Below, piece after piece: positions 10,737-21,719 of a stretch of 64,000 nt of DNA. The DNA comes from Ctenosaura bakeri (lineage: Eukaryota; Chordata; Lepidosauria; Squamata; Iguanidae). A program made the position numbers and the translations under genes. Numbering within the stretch: position 1 is the stretch's first letter; the number at the start of each line of letters is the position of its first letter. The DNA lies in assembly GCA_948474755.1 (NCBI GenBank), contig CAOLHI010004277.1:1-64000 (forward strand), read 5' to 3'. A model generated the notes under the pieces. It ran no database searches. It saw only the letters and a program-made list of their open reading frames with translations, and was not told the DNA's origin.

Positions 10737-11502
10737 TTAAATTGTTGCACTGATTTCTTGGGGGTAAATTTAGTTGGATCAAACTTTAAAAGGTTACTAT
10801 GATGGGAAAGAGTATGGAAAATGGATATAAAATTTACATCAAATTTAAACATAAGAGAAAACTTTTATAAAATGTATTATAGATGGTACATGACCCCAGA
10901 AAGATTACAAAAAATAATGAAAAGCGGGAATTCAAATTGTTGGAAATGTGATGAAAAGATGGGGTCTTTTTTTCATATGTGTTGGACAAGTAAGTTAGCA
11001 AACAAATTTTGGAAGGATGAAATTCAAAGAATTTGTAAGCTGAACTTTGAAATGAAACCGGAGCTTTATCTGTTAAATATGCTAGGGCGACAAAGGGAAA
11101 TAAGAAGTCATCAGAAGATATTGTTATATTTAATAACTGCGGCAAGGCTGACATATGCACAACACTGGAAAGAAAAGAAATATATTGACATAGAAGAGTG
11201 GAAGTTAAAAGTTCTGGGTATGATAGAGATGGAAAAATTAGCATTTTCTTTGAAGAATAAATCCATCCAGAATTTTGAAAAAGAATGGAAAGGAGTATTG
11301 GATTGGGTAAGGATATAAATGTATAAGAAATCAAAGAAGAAATAATGTAATCGCTTTTTTCTCTGTAATAATGGAAATTATGTTTGTATGTAATGGAAAT
11401 AAGTAATTTCAACTGGAAGATTTAAGCCTGGAAGTGTGTGTGTGTGGGGGGGTTATTTTTGAGATTAAACTTTAATAAAAATTATTTAAAATAAATAAAT
11501 AA
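10737..11502 (+). mobile_element. L1 LINE ORF2 C-terminus and 3' end
   Basis: A 165-codon open frame (10821-11318) matches the C-terminal part of L1 ORF2: NIRENFYKMYYRWYMTPERL, then the cysteine/histidine cluster CWKCDEKMGSFFHMCW, LLNMLGRQREI and YAQHWKEKK. A 3' UTR with AATAAA-type A-rich tail (11470-11502) follows. Endonuclease and RT core are truncated away; immobile. Confidence 0.88.
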
Positions 11503-11596
11503 ATAAATGGTTACCATGACATAAGGGGTCACAGTGAGATCTTTTCATCTATGTCCGAGAACCCACTGATCATCTATTATTCTAATCCTGTTGGTC

Positions 11597-11762
11597 AAAT
11601 GGTAGAATAATAGAATCCTAGAGTTGGAAGAGACCCCAAGGGTCATCCAGTCCAACCCCGTTCTGCCATGCAGGAAGGCACCATCAAAGCCCCCCCGCCT
11701 CTGCTTAAAAACTTCCAAAGAAGAAGACTCTACCACACTCCCAGGCAATGTATCAACTGTTG
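11597..11762 (-). mobile_element. CR1 3' end, antisense
   Basis: Starts 'aatagaatcctagagttgg' (reverse of the CR1 terminal repeats) and 'catccagtccaacccc', then runs back into ORF2 ('aaaaacttccaaagaagaag'). Ends at about 11762. Confidence 0.8.
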
Positions 11763-11856
11763 AAGAGCGGTTCCCATCCTGTCCCCCTGCTGTACACTAT
11801 CCGTGGAATAACTGTTCAGAGGAGCTATCATAGCAAAGCTGTGATTCCTATGGGCA

Positions 11857-12362
11857 TGTTACTTCGGCCCAGGCCTACCTGGTGATAGCACTTGATATCA
11901 TTTTGATATCAATACATTCAGCCTTCCTCTGCCACCCCGCTCCACATGTTTGTGAGGCCTCCAGACAAGCATGTACACAGGTGTGGCTGGTAATTGTTGG
12001 ACATTCCATTCTCCACCTAGGCAGGCCGAACAGAGCCGCTCCGTTGTTTCAGGGACCTCCCTGCAAACACCTCTTGCTTAAGCGCGACTCTAAACAAAGG
12101 CGCCCGGCTCTGAGCCGATAGTCTTACAAAGCCAGACTAAATACTGTGCATTTGCATACTGGTCACACTATTGTTGATTCTGTGCTAAGCTCATCATGTT
12201 AAACTTGACCTTTTACAAAGCTTTGTCCTGCTCCAAACTCACATTGTTCTCCCCGAGTATGGCATGGCCTGCAGTCACAATTCACCCTATATAAACCCCC
12301 TGATTCTGAGAGTTTTGGTTATTTGGGCGCCTCTCCTGGGACCCCCAGAGAACAGGGTAACA
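11857..12362 (+). mobile_element. solo LTR (family A) with internal deletion, 506 bp
   Basis: Starts TGTTACTTCGGCCC and ends GAGAACAGGGTAACA. Flanks GGCA (11853-11856) and GGCG (12363-12366) give a 4-bp duplication with one change. A TATATAA box lies at about 12289. The sequence then jumps from 'tgattctgaga' to 'gttttggttatttggg', so the R region, poly(A) signal and most of U5 present in the 15646 copy are missing (roughly 370 bp). Confidence 0.85.
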
Positions 12363-12539
12363 GGCGGTGCACTCTGCCTGTGGAATTCGTACTCTTGACC
12401 ATGTAGGATCTTGATCTTAATGTCTGAAGACGGCATGCAGACATTTACACAGCACAATCCCTTTATAAGAATTTGGTCATAATGTCTTGCTGACTTACAA
12501 TGCAATATAATGTGATTGCAACTAATTGCAAATAAATAC

Positions 12540-12745
12540 TTATGAGCTGCTATTGTGTCACCACTTTGTCTTCTCTTCAAGGCAAACATCCCCAGATCCC
12601 TAAGTTGCTCCTGGTTTCCAGGCCTTTGACCATTTTGGTGGCCCTCCTCTGGACACGTTCCAGTTTGCCAATATCCTTCTTGAATTGTGGTGCTCAGAAC
12701 TGTACACAGGATTCCAGGTGCAGCCTGGCCAATGCACGTGTCTTA
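12540..12745 (-). mobile_element. CR1 fragment, antisense
   Basis: Carries 'catccccagatccctaag', 'ggcctttgaccattttggt', 'ggccctcctctggacac' and 'gaattgtggtgctcagaac', the antisense ORF2 segment. Ends are not preserved. Confidence 0.8.
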
Positions 12746-12769
12746 CACATCTGTAAATTCCCCTAGGGC

Positions 12770-13300
12770 AGTGGTTGGACATTTTTGGTCCAATGCAGGA
12801 TGCCTGTATTCATTTCAAGGTCATAGAACTGAAACTGTGCTTGCCTCCATCACTGCACATCGTTGTATATCATGTATGGTTGCTCATGACACATGGTAGT
12901 GCATGCATATTGTAAAGAATTGCATGTGCATTTTAGGCATGGATGCACAGGGATGTGCATACACATTGTACATAGGCAGGCATGCATGTTGGGGGTGGAG
13001 GCACATTGTGCGTTGTGCAAGTACTGTAAATGCATATTCACTTGTCTAACATTGCAAATTCACTAATAAGGTAGTATGCATGGCTGCATGGCTGCCGTAG
13101 TTCACATACAGAAATTCACTAATAAGGTAGTATGCATGGCTGCTGTGTAACTCTCTAAGCTAGAATTTATGATTTGCCTCCCTGATACAGAATCTCAATT
13201 CTAGTCTATAGACCTTTGTGTCCTCCCATACAAGAATGAGGAGTGTGTGTGTGTGTGTGTATGTGTCCCACACACACTTTCTTGACTCTTCTGAATCAGT
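12770..13300. other. TGCA-rich unclassified sequence
   Basis: Dense TGCA/GCATGCAT words (12840-13090), a 32-bp direct repeat and a (TG)n run near 13234-13265. No gene. Similar word composition occurs at several other places and may mark an unclassified repeat. Confidence 0.4.
13056..13143. repeat. 32-bp direct repeat, 56-bp period
   Basis: 13056-13087 and 13112-13143 are identical (from aaattcactaataagg to gcatggctgc). A 24-bp spacer separates them. The identity suggests a recent slippage or duplication. Confidence 0.9.
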
Positions 13301-13544
13301 CTAATATTGATGATTTTATGGCAGGCGGCAAAGCCAAATTTATCACCGCACCAGCAATACATGGTAGCGGGAGAAATGGCATCACATTTTACAGTTTTGT
13401 TTACGACTCTTTAATTTAGAGATGAAACCGCAGGGCAGAATAGTAAAGCTTCTCCGATTTCATAAGACATGTCATGAATTTGGCCATCTGGATCACCGTG
13501 GGAATGTCCTGTCACTGCGATTCTGCATGAAGCAGCATCTAGGA

Positions 13545-13600
13545 GCAGAAATGTAGAGTTGGAAGGGATCCCAAAGGTCATTTAGACCAACCCCCCACCA
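13545..13600 (-). mobile_element. short CR1 3' end remnant, antisense
   Basis: 'agaaatgtagagttggaagg' followed by 'gtcatttagaccaacccccc', the antisense CR1 3' UTR signature. Truncated after 55 bp. Confidence 0.6.
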
Positions 13601-14035
13601 GTAAAATTCTGGGCACCTGGGGATCTCTCTCCAGTCAAGTATGTTAACTATGAACTTGGCCTGCTATGTCATATCTCCAGCAAACTTGCAGATACGTGCC
13701 AGCTGATTGATACGTTTAAACTGCTTGATAATTGTTCAGTTGTTTCAGGCCACAAACCCCAGGTATCAGGTTGCTACATAGCAGTGGGTACTGAAGCCCC
13801 ACATGTGGGTTCATAGTTCACATACACAAACTTCCCTCCCCCAGCATTATCAAAAATATGCCAAACATCCAGTCTAGTTATGGACTTTTACTGACCATAA
13901 TTGCTTGGGGATTAATACCCATTGGAACCGCATATTACATAGCTGGAGCCTGACTGGTCAATATCAGACATATCCCCTCCAAACCTGTGCCTAATGTTTG
14001 TTGTACTTCTATGGCTCCTTCTATGGCAAAGTGGG
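13601..14035. other. unassigned
   Basis: No gene or repeat termini recognised. Confidence 0.35.
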
Positions 14036-14039
14036 AATA

Positions 14040-14217
14040 TGGGAATATGGGAATATGCTGCCTGGGAGTGTGGTGGAGTCTCCTTCTTTGGAGGTTTTTA
14101 AGCAGAGGCTGGATGGTCATCTGTTGGGAATGCTTTGATGGGTGTTTCTGCATGGCAGAGGGTTGGACAGGATGGCCCCTGGGGTCTCTTCCAACTCTGT
14201 GATTCTATGATTCTATG
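14040..14217 (+). mobile_element. CR1 3' end, 180 bp
   Basis: 'gcctgggagtgtggtggagt' through 'gcagaggctggatggtcatc' and 'ttggacaggatggcccc' to GATTCTATGATTCTATGA. Strong 5' truncation. A (gggaatat)3 run sits at the 5' junction (14031-14055). Confidence 0.85.
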
Positions 14218-14239
14218 AAAGTTCTACCCAGCAACATAA

Positions 14240-14444
14240 GGGGCCTTTCCGCACCATACTGCCATAGTGCTATTATTACACTTTCAACCCCCTGTGGAAT
14301 CCTGGGGTTTGTCGTTTAGGGAGGAGCATTTAGAATTCTCAGCCAGAGAGCTCTTTGGTTTCAATAAACTGCAAACACCAGAATTCCACAGGATATGTTG
14401 AAAGTGGAATAATAGCACTATAACAGTACAGTGTGGAAAGCCCC
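14240..14444. mobile_element. palindromic MITE, ~200-bp B form
   Basis: Ends GGGGCCTTTCCGCAC and GTGTGGAAAGCCCC, flanked by perfect TAA duplications (14237-14239, 14445-14447). The B form has a longer, imperfectly paired centre with 'agccagagagctctttgg', which is itself palindromic around GAGAGCTCT. Confidence 0.88.
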
Positions 14445-14500
14445 TAAGATTCAATTGAAATCTACTGTCCTGTAACTTAATACCAGTAGACCTGGTCCTA

Positions 14501-14666
14501 GGCCATTTCTACGCTAGACTGTTATAGCATTATCATTCCACTTGCACCATCCTATGGAATCCTGGGGTTTGCAGTTTCGGGAGGGGCTGGAACTGCAAGC
14601 CCCAGGGTTCCATAGGATGTTGCAAGTGGAATGATAGCGCTATAACAGTCTAGTACGGAAATGGCC
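14501..14666. mobile_element. palindromic MITE, A form, 166 bp
   Basis: Ends GGCCATTTCTACGC and GTACGGAAATGGCC with perfect CTA duplications (14498-14500, 14667-14669). Both arms share the substitution 'cttgca' where most copies have 'ctttca'. Part of the centre of the right arm is deleted. Confidence 0.9.
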
Positions 14667-14669
14667 CTA

Positions 14670-14815
14670 CCTTCTTGGGCAGCAGAGAACAGGCCTGGCT
14701 CCTTCTCTCTGGGACAGCCCTTGAGAATTTTAAAGAGTGTGACCCTGTCTCCTCTCATTCTTCTCTTCACCAAGCTGAACCTGCCCACCTCCATCTGTCT
14801 TTCCTCCTATGCTTT
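14670..14815 (-). mobile_element. CR1 fragment, antisense (diverged subfamily)
   Basis: Reverse complement encodes 'VGRFSLVKRRMRGDRVTLFKILKG' in pieces, the CR1 ORF2 C-terminal block with older divergence. Ends near 14815. Confidence 0.65.
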
Positions 14816-15298
14816 CTTCTCCATATCTCTTATCACCCCTATTACCTGTCACACCATGGATAACCTGCAATGCACAGTTCCTCTCTGAAGTAGCCAGTAG
14901 TGTTTATTTGTGACAAGAAGCAACATAGCACACTTCTCCTAAAGTTTCTGAGACTAACAAATACATAGCGACCAAAGTTGAGTTTCTGAGACTAACATGC
15001 CTCGTACAAATTTAAGTGTGCAAAGCTGTCATTGGGGAGGATCATCGATTAGACATCATCCCACAATGTTAGATGATTCCTATACCTTCCCTTCATCCTT
15101 GAAACAAGGGCATGTTTCCTATCCCTTATCTTTGAGCCTTTCCAGTTCTTAAAACACCTTTTGGTGCCTTCATTCCCTCTCCATCTTCTCCCTATCTTCC
15201 AGATACACAATACATGGATTGATAAAACAATTGGCCATTTGATACTTTTGAATACATTCGTAAGCTCCGAACAGATACAATACTGCAATCAACAATTA
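14816..15298. other. unassigned
   Basis: No supported gene. 14895-15010 and 56690-56830 share 'tttatttgt...agcaa(g)caacat/cagcaca/acct' style text and may be the same old repeat. Confidence 0.35.
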
Positions 15299-15440
15299 GG
15301 CCATTTCCGCACTACATTCTTATAGCGCGATTATTCCACTTTCAACATTGTATGGAATCCTGGTGTTTGCAAACCCCAGGATTCCATAGGATGTTGCAAG
15401 TGGAATAATCGCGCTATAAGAGTGTAGTGCGAAAATGGCC
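15299..15440. mobile_element. palindromic MITE, 142 bp, near-perfect hairpin
   Basis: Ends GGCCATTTCCGCAC and GTGCGAAAATGGCC. The arms share private variants: CTTATAGCGCGATTATTCC on the left matches GGAATAATCGCGCTATAAG on the right. Flanks TTA (15296-15298) and TTT. Confidence 0.88.
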
Positions 15441-15499
15441 TTTCTGGTTGATTGTCTGCAGCACTCTAGCTAAATTTTATCCTTTCCCTCTCTTGCATG

Positions 15500-16805
15500 G
15501 CATGCATACACCCAGTGAACACCTTATGACAGGAGCCACACTTCCTGACATTGCCCTTCTCTGCACTTGCTCCACCTTGTCTATTTTCATCTTCAAATGA
15601 AGTGCCTGGAAATGAATGCAGTACTGAAGATGAGGCCTGACCAGCTGTTACTTCGGCCCAGGCCTACCCGGTGATAGCACTAGATATCTGTTTTTGATAT
15701 CAAAACCATTTGGCCTTCCTCTGCCACCCTGCTCCACGTGTTTGCGAGGCCTCCGGACAAGCACGTAAACAGGCACGACCGGTAAGTGTTGGACCTTCCA
15801 TTATCCACCTAGGCAGGCAGAACAGAGCCACTCCGTGCAAACGCCTTCTTGCTTAGGCGTTACTCTAAACAAAGGCGCCCAGCTCTGAGCCGATAGTCTT
15901 ACAAAGCCAAGCTAAGCACCTTACATTTGCACACTGCCTACACTGTTGTTGATTCTGCGCTAAGCCCATCATGTTAAACTTGACCTTTTCCAAAGCTTTG
16001 TCCTGTTCCAAACTCGCATTGTTCTCACCGAGTAAGGCATGGCCTGCAGTCACAATTCACCCTATAAAAGACCCCAATTCCGAGACCTTCCTCGGATCGC
16101 TTGCCCCGTTCGGATCACTCCGGACTTCCATCCTGCCTTGCTGCCGCTTTGTCTGGCGAGCTCCCCTCGGTGAACCGCGCTGAGTTTCTTCCCTACCATC
16201 TTCAAACTTCTTCAGGACTACGAGAAAGGTGTCATATCACCCATTTCCCCTGAAAATCCTTATTTCCAATTCCTCCGTTAGCTGTGTGGTTGTGGTGTCT
16301 TTACTGTTTGTCTTTTAATAAAAACATAATTCTTGCTATTTTAAACTGCCTGACTGCTTGACTGACCTGACCCCATAGACGCTGGGTTCCAAGATCCCTG
16401 TTAAGTTACCCTGCCTCTTGCTAGCTTCAGTGAGTGCTTCAGCTAATTCTCCTCAGAATTGTGTTTGTGTTTTGGTTATTTGGGTGCCCCTCCTGGGACA
16501 CCCAGAGAACAGGGTAATACAGCGCAGGATGTCGTGTGACGATGATTTCCCTTGATGTGCAAACTCCAGTTTTATTAATGCAGGTTAAAATGTGACTTGC
16601 CTTCTTTGCTGCAGCATCACACTGCTGGATCATGTTCAGCTTTCAATCAACAATAATCCCAATGTCCTTCATGTGTGCATTGTTGCTAAGCCAAATATGC
16701 CCAAATTGTGCATTTGTTTTTTGTAGCCTAAACGCATCATTTTGCATCGTGTTGCCATTGAATTCCATTTAATGAAATCTAAATAGTTCTCTATCCACTT
16801 TCTTC
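15500..16805 (-). mobile_element. CR1 fragment, antisense, split by LTR
   Basis: 15500-15645 (atgaagtgcctggaaatgaa, gtactgaagatgaggcctga) continues after the LTR at 16520 with 'gcgcaggatgtcg', 'tttgctgcagcatcacactg' and 'gatcatgttcagc'. The two halves are collinear parts of an old CR1-type LINE in antisense. The LTR inserted later. Confidence 0.75.
15646..16519 (+). mobile_element. solo LTR (family A), 874 bp, most complete copy
   Basis: Starts TGTTACTTCGGCCC, ends GAGAACAGGGTAATA. Perfect 4-bp duplication CAGC (15642-15645, 16520-16523). TATAAAA box at 16063-16069, AATAAA at 16317-16322, so U3, R and U5 are all present in order. No internal region. Inserted in an antisense CR1. Confidence 0.9.
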
Positions 16806-17103
16806 ACACTGTGCCTTTCTGTATCTTTCCTTACTCAACCTTTCACCCCTGCTTTATATTACGTTGGTTATTTATTATACTTTTAGACCACCCAGCAAAC
16901 AAAGTCTCTGGGCAACATACTGCACATAAAAGACTGTAAACTATGATTTAAAGAAAAGAGCATGTTGTAAAACCAAGATACAACCAGCAGAAAAGAGGAA
17001 AATACACTGCAGCACCAAAATCCAGAGTAAGCAGAAAAGGGAAGGAATCTAAAGAGGGGCAGGGGGAAGGGTCCATCCTGGCCTCTTGTGGCCCCAACAC
17101 CAT
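16806..17103. other. unassigned
   Basis: Nothing named; a short stretch between the CR1 and the next MITE. Confidence 0.3.
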
Positions 17104-17244
17104 GGCCATTTCCGCACTAGCCTGTTATAGCGCAATGATTCCACTTTCAACATCCTCTGGAATCCTGGGGTTTGCAGTTTCGGGAGGGGCCGGCTGGTTG
17201 AAAGTGGAATCATCGCGCTATAACAGGCTAGTGCGGAAATGGCC
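17104..17244. mobile_element. palindromic MITE, 141 bp, right inner arm deleted
   Basis: Left arm complete through the centre (GGGAGGGGCCGGCTGG). The right arm then resumes only at 'ttgaaagtggaatcatcgcg' and ends GTGCGGAAATGGCC. The deletion starts at the centre. Flanks CAT and GTG differ. Confidence 0.85.
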
Positions 17245-17389
17245 GTGTCTGAGGCCCCTGCCCCCCTGCCCCCCATAAATTTGTGATTGAGCCTGTTTTA
17301 AAACCAGAGCATCTTTAACAATGTGTTATACTATTTAGATTTCTTGATTTCCCCTTTTTTTTAATGTGCAATGCTTTTTTTTTTAAATT

Positions 17390-18400
17390 AAAGATTTAAT
17401 TGCATTAAAAACAGAGTGGATATACCCTGCTGAGAGATATATCACACCCTCCCCCCACCTTCCATTTTTATATTCTCCAGTTGAATCTTCTTTGTTTCCA
17501 TTTACCCAATAGAATGACTATTACATTTCCATTTCCATTTGCAGAAGAGAGAAACAGTTACACTATCTCTTTCTTTGCTTTCATATACTTTTAAATTTTT
17601 ATCCATTCCAAAACTCCTCTCCATTCCCTTTCAAAGTTCTGGATAGGTTTGTTTTTCAGTGAAAATGCTAACTTTTCTGTCTCTACCATATCCAGAACTT
17701 TTAATTTCCACTCTCTTAAGTCGACATCTTTCTTTTCTTTCCAATGTTGCACGTATATCAACCTTGCAGCTGTTATCAAATATAAGAATATCTTCTGATG
17801 ACTTCTCATCTCCCTTTGTTGTCCTAACATATTTAACAAATAGAATTCCGGTATCATTTCAAAATTCATTTTGCAAATTCTTTGAATTTCATCATGTACC
17901 CCCTTCCAGAACTTTCTTGCCCTTTTGCAAGTCTACCATATATGAAAAAAAGACCCAGTTTTTTCATCACACTTCCAACATTTCACATTCCCATTTTTAG
18001 TTATTTTTCGTAATCTTTCTGGGGTCATGTTCCATCTATGAAGCACTTTATAAAAATTTTCTCTTAAAGTTAAGTTTGGTGTAAATTTTATATCAGTTTT
18101 CCATACTTTCTCCCAAACTTCTAATTCAATTGGATGTCCCACATTCTGAATCCATTGAACCCTTGTATCTTTAACTGCTTCTGATTCCATTTCTCTTTTC
18201 AACAATAGTTTATAAAATTTGGAGAGTCTCTTCTTCCGATTTCCCTTCATCAATAGATCTAATTCATTCTCTTTTCTCTCAAATCCATACAATTTTTGGT
18301 CCATTTTAAATCTTTCTTTTAATTGTCGCCATGGTAACCAATTTAGCGCAGTGCTTTTATTTGCTTTTAATTCCATCAATACTTGAATTCTATTTTAACT
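17390..18400 (-). mobile_element. L1 LINE ORF2 C-terminus, antisense, frameshifted
   Basis: The minus strand encodes two open pieces. 18379-17933 has LKERFKMDQKLYGF, NLTLRENFYKVLHRWNMTPE and CWKCDEKTGSFFHIW. 17869-17591 has LLNMLGQQREMRSHQ and YVQHWKEKK. A frame break between them shows decay. The antisense A-rich 3' end lies at 17345-17400. Same subfamily as 10737 but longer on the 5' side. Confidence 0.88.
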
Positions 18401-18441
18401 TTGGTGTGATGTGAACTTTTAGCTGTATCGTTTTAAGTTTT

Positions 18442-18644
18442 GGCCATTTCTACACTACACTGTTCTAGTGCTATTATTCCACCTTAAGCATCCTATGGAA
18501 TTTTGGGATTTGCAGTTTAGGGAGGGGCATTTAGAACTCTCAGCCACGGAGCTCTTTGCCCTCAGGAAACTACAAATCCCAGAATTCCACAGGATGATGA
18601 AAGCGGAATAATAGCACTATGACAGTGTAGTGCAGAAATGAGAG
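18442..18644. mobile_element. palindromic MITE, B form
   Basis: Starts GGCCATTTCTACAC, has 'cagccacggagctctttgcc' in the centre, and ends GTGCAGAAATGAG (right terminus decayed). Arms are imperfect. Confidence 0.8.
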
Positions 18645-19110
18645 CTGCCTTGATTACCAGAGTTGGGGAAAAGATAGGAAGGAGGAAATTGAGATATGTG
18701 AGTGTGTAGGATATCATAGAGTGTGGTCCTCTCATGGGGAACAAATGGATTCCCATACCCTGGTGGTTGCACACCTCTGATCTGCAATGCACGGTGCACA
18801 ACACACAACCACAATGAGCAGCATATAATAGGGTTTAAATTCCCTTTGTCTCCAGAACTATGTTTGTTAAATATAATGAAAGGAATCAAAACCTCTTATC
18901 AGGAAAAATCTGGTAGAATCTGGTAGAAAAAATGGTAGAATCTTGAATATGAAGGCACGTCTTGCAAAGACAAGCCACAAAGGAACCTGCTATCTGTACA
19001 GCTCCCCTTCCACTGCTATCAGCAGAATGCACGATGGTGACTTTTTGGCCACATATGCATAGTGTGATCTGTGTATGCATGTGTCCCTCACTGTTAGTCA
19101 GCCAATCTGT
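18645..19110. other. unassigned, TGCA-rich in part
   Basis: No gene. 18770-19090 has words such as tgcaatgcacggtgcacaac and resembles other TGCA-rich stretches. Confidence 0.35.
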
Positions 19111-19314
19111 GGCCAATTCCACACTACACTGTCATAGTGCTCTTATTCTACTTTCAACACCCTGTGGAATTCTGAGGTTTGTAGTTTACTGAGGAGGCCA
19201 AAGAGCTCTCTGGCTGAGCATTTGAAATGCCCTCCCTAAACTGCAAACGCCAGGTTTCCCAAGGATGTTGAAAGTGGAATAATAGCACTCTAACAATGTA
19301 GTGCAGAAATGACC
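19111..19314. mobile_element. palindromic MITE, B form
   Basis: Starts GGCCAATTCCACAC, ends GTGCAGAAATGACC, with a central 'agagctctctggctgag'. Arms diverged; flanks TGT/TCA do not match. Confidence 0.8.
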
Positions 19315-19566
19315 TCAGATTCTATGATTCTACGAGGCAACAATAACTGGCAAATTCCAAGGAACTCTGACATGAGAACTCGTGCTTCTGTAGACCCGGC
19401 TGGAAGTACCCTCTCCCCACCCTAAAAAGTTTCCAGTTTCTACGTACGGCTGTGAAAGCTGGATAGCGAAGAAAGCTGATAGAAAGAAAATCAACTCATT
19501 TGAAATGTGCTGATGGTGGAGAGTTCTACAGATACCCTGGACTGCTAAAAAGACAAATGAATGTAG

Positions 19567-20137
19567 GCCCTTTTCGCATTAAGGCTTCTAGCGCGAGCGG
19601 GGAAGGGTGGCTCGCGCAAGAAGCCTTCTCTGGGAGGCTGCCGCTTCCCCCTCCTTCCTTCCGCAGGTGAAGGAACGAGGGGGGAAGCAACAGCGTCGCG
19701 CGAGCCGCCCCCCTGGGCGAATCAGGAGCCTATCGCGTCCGCCCCCCGCACGCGCGAGAGAGGAGCCTGTCGCGTCCGCCCCCCGCGCGCGCGAGAAAGG
19801 AGCCTGTCCCGTCCGTCCCCCCCGCGGCAAAGCAGGAGGCTGTCGCATCCGTCGCGCTAGCACCCCGCCCCTTCCTTCCGCAGGGGCAGAGGGAAGGAAG
19901 CGCGACCCGGCTGCCTCCCCGATGCTGTGCACAGGAGGTAAGTGCGCCCGGGCACCGGGAGCGTTGCGCGAGCACGGGTGATTTTCGCTTTGAAGCGAAA
20001 ATCAAAAAACCCGTGATCGCACCGCTTCAGCCCCGTGAGCCCGGTGGAAGTGGGAGTGCGTCGTGCAGAGCGACGCTCCCACTCCCGCGAGGCTCACGGG
20101 GCTGTCGCGCGACAGAAGGCCCGTGTGAAAAGGGCGC
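19567..20137. mobile_element. GC-rich multi-hairpin non-autonomous transposon, copy 1
   Basis: Left end GCCCTTTTCGCATT and right end GTGTGAAAAGGGCGC, bounded by TAG (19564-19566 and 20138-20140). The interior is extremely CpG-rich and contains nested palindromes: gattttcgctttgaagcg/aaaatc (19979-20002), GCCCCGTGAGCC with GGCTCACGGGGC, and GGGAGTGCGTC with GACGCTCCC. It shares blocks in reverse orientation with 57803-58325. Long GC-rich frames here are not genes. Confidence 0.8.
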
Positions 20138-20174
20138 TAGAGTGATTCGAGCCTGGGCTCTGCATAGAAACCAA

Positions 20175-20341
20175 GGCCATTTCTGCACGAGGCTGTTATA
20201 GCACTATGATTCCACTTTTAACCTCCTATGGAATCCTGGGGTTTGCAGTTTCGGGAGGGGCCTTGCTAAGCAAACCCCAGGATTCCATAGGATGTTGAAA
20301 GTGGAATAATCGCACTATAACAGTCTGGTGCAGAAATGGCC
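20175..20341. mobile_element. palindromic MITE, A form, 167 bp
   Basis: Ends GGCCATTTCTGCAC and GTGCAGAAATGGCC. Left arm reaches GGAGGGGCC, then a short spacer 'ttgctaag', and the right arm restarts at 'caaaccccagg': the central part of the right arm is missing. Flanks CAA and TGA. Confidence 0.85.
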
Positions 20342-20789
20342 TGAGGCTGACCTTATGATAGCAGCAAGTGCCCTGTGATGGAGGAGAAAAAGAGGACGAG
20401 GCATCGGCTGGGAAAAAAACATTGCCATCATTGTTTTGAAGAGGCTATTAATAGATCATATTTTTAGCATGTTCAGACTTTGATGTTGTTGTCATTGATT
20501 CTTATGTAAGATGTCCTGGGATCCAAGTCAACTAAAGAGCAGGTCAAAAACAATTACCAGGAAATTAAACACTCCATTTCCCCAAACATGCCCTCAAGCT
20601 CTCAGCCCAGGAGGAGGTCTTTATTCACTTATTTGAGGAAATATTTCTTGTCCACACTCTCTTTATCTGTATCTGCTTTACTATTGTTAAGCCACTTTGA
20701 ATCCCAGGCACAGGAAAAGGTGGGATTGGAATAACTAAAATAACATTTAGGTACCATCATAAAATGTCACAGTTATTTTTGTAAACCCA
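20342..20789. other. unassigned, with a possible LINE tail
   Basis: 20640-20752 (ttgttaagccactttgaatc, ggtgggattggaataactaa) looks like the 3' end of a LINE/SINE. The rest is not recognised. Confidence 0.35.
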
Positions 20790-20969
20790 GGACATTTCCG
20801 CAGTAGACAGTTATAGCGCTATGATTCCACTTTCAACCTCCTATGGAATCCTGGGGTTTGCAGTTTCGGGAGGGGCCAGCCGGCCCCTCCCGAAACTTCA
20901 AACCCCAGGATTCCATAGGAGGTTGAAAGTGGAATCATAGCGCTATAACTGTCTACTGCGGAAATGGCC
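20790..20969. mobile_element. palindromic MITE, 180-bp full A form
   Basis: GGACATTTCCGCAG...CTGCGGAAATGGCC with perfect CCA duplications (20787-20789, 20970-20972). Both arms carry the same private changes: CAGTAGACAGTTATAG pairs with CTATAACTGTCTACTG, and 'caacctcctatgg' pairs with 'ccataggaggttg'. The hairpin is almost perfect over 180 bp. Confidence 0.95.
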
Positions 20970-20972
20970 CCA

Positions 20973-21339
20973 GATTCTTTTTTCTGAACTTCAGGGAACC
21001 TTGGGATATGCTTCCCTCTGCTGGCCATCCTAGGGTGGCACACAGGTGAGACCCATGCTAACAAATTAAAATAATTTATAACAGTGATTCTCAGCTTGTG
21101 GTCTGTGGAGTCCTCACAGGGGGTCTGCAAAGTCATGCTGCTGGACACCAACAGCAGTAGCAGCAATAGGATGTGGAAGTAGGGGGAATGCAGCTCCTTG
21201 TCTATAAATGAGAGATGAGTTTGAGTGCATAAACATGCTGCCACCATGTCCTTCTGCAACCATACCCACCGACGAAAGGGACAGGCATGTGTGCACATGT
21301 TTGCAAATGAAGGAACAGTTTCGGCATCTACCCACTCAC
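20973..21339. other. unassigned
   Basis: No gene recognised between the MITE and the L2 fragment. Confidence 0.3.
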
Positions 21340-21719
21340 ACTTCTGTCCTGTCCCCAGTGCTATTTAATATCTACATGAAACTGCTGGGAGAGATCATCA
21401 GGAGGCACGGAGCAAGGTGCTATCAGTATGCTGATGACACCCAGATATATCTCTCCATGCCTTGGATAAGAGCACCAACTAAGGGTGGCATCTCGCCTCT
21501 AAACAAATGCCTTGAAGCAGTAATGGACTGGATGAGGAAAAATAGGTTGAAGCTGAATCCAGACAAGACGGACGTACTCGCTGTTAAGGGCCCTAGCACA
21601 GGTATGGAGGTTTGTCAACCTGTTCTAGACGGGGTCACACTTCCCCTGAAAGACTGTGTCCGCAGCTTGGGGGTGCTCTTGGATTCGCCGCTTCAGATGA
21701 CAGCCCAAATTGATGCGGT
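21340..21719 (+). pseudogene. L2-clade reverse transcriptase fragment
   Basis: The open frame (part of 21208-21786) shows the RT palm: PVLFNIYMKLLGEIIRRHG, catalytic YADD in CYQYADDTQIYLS, then WMRKNRLKLNPDKTD and SLGVLLDSPLQM. Typical of L2-clade LINEs and upstream of the part seen at 5535. Truncated on both sides; the right boundary is exactly a MITE half, which adds spurious codons to the frame. Confidence 0.88.

Noticed and set aside
19588..20005. Long GC-rich open frames on both strands
   Set aside because: They lie wholly inside a CpG-rich transposon with 3-bp duplications and have low-complexity Arg/Ala/Pro content.
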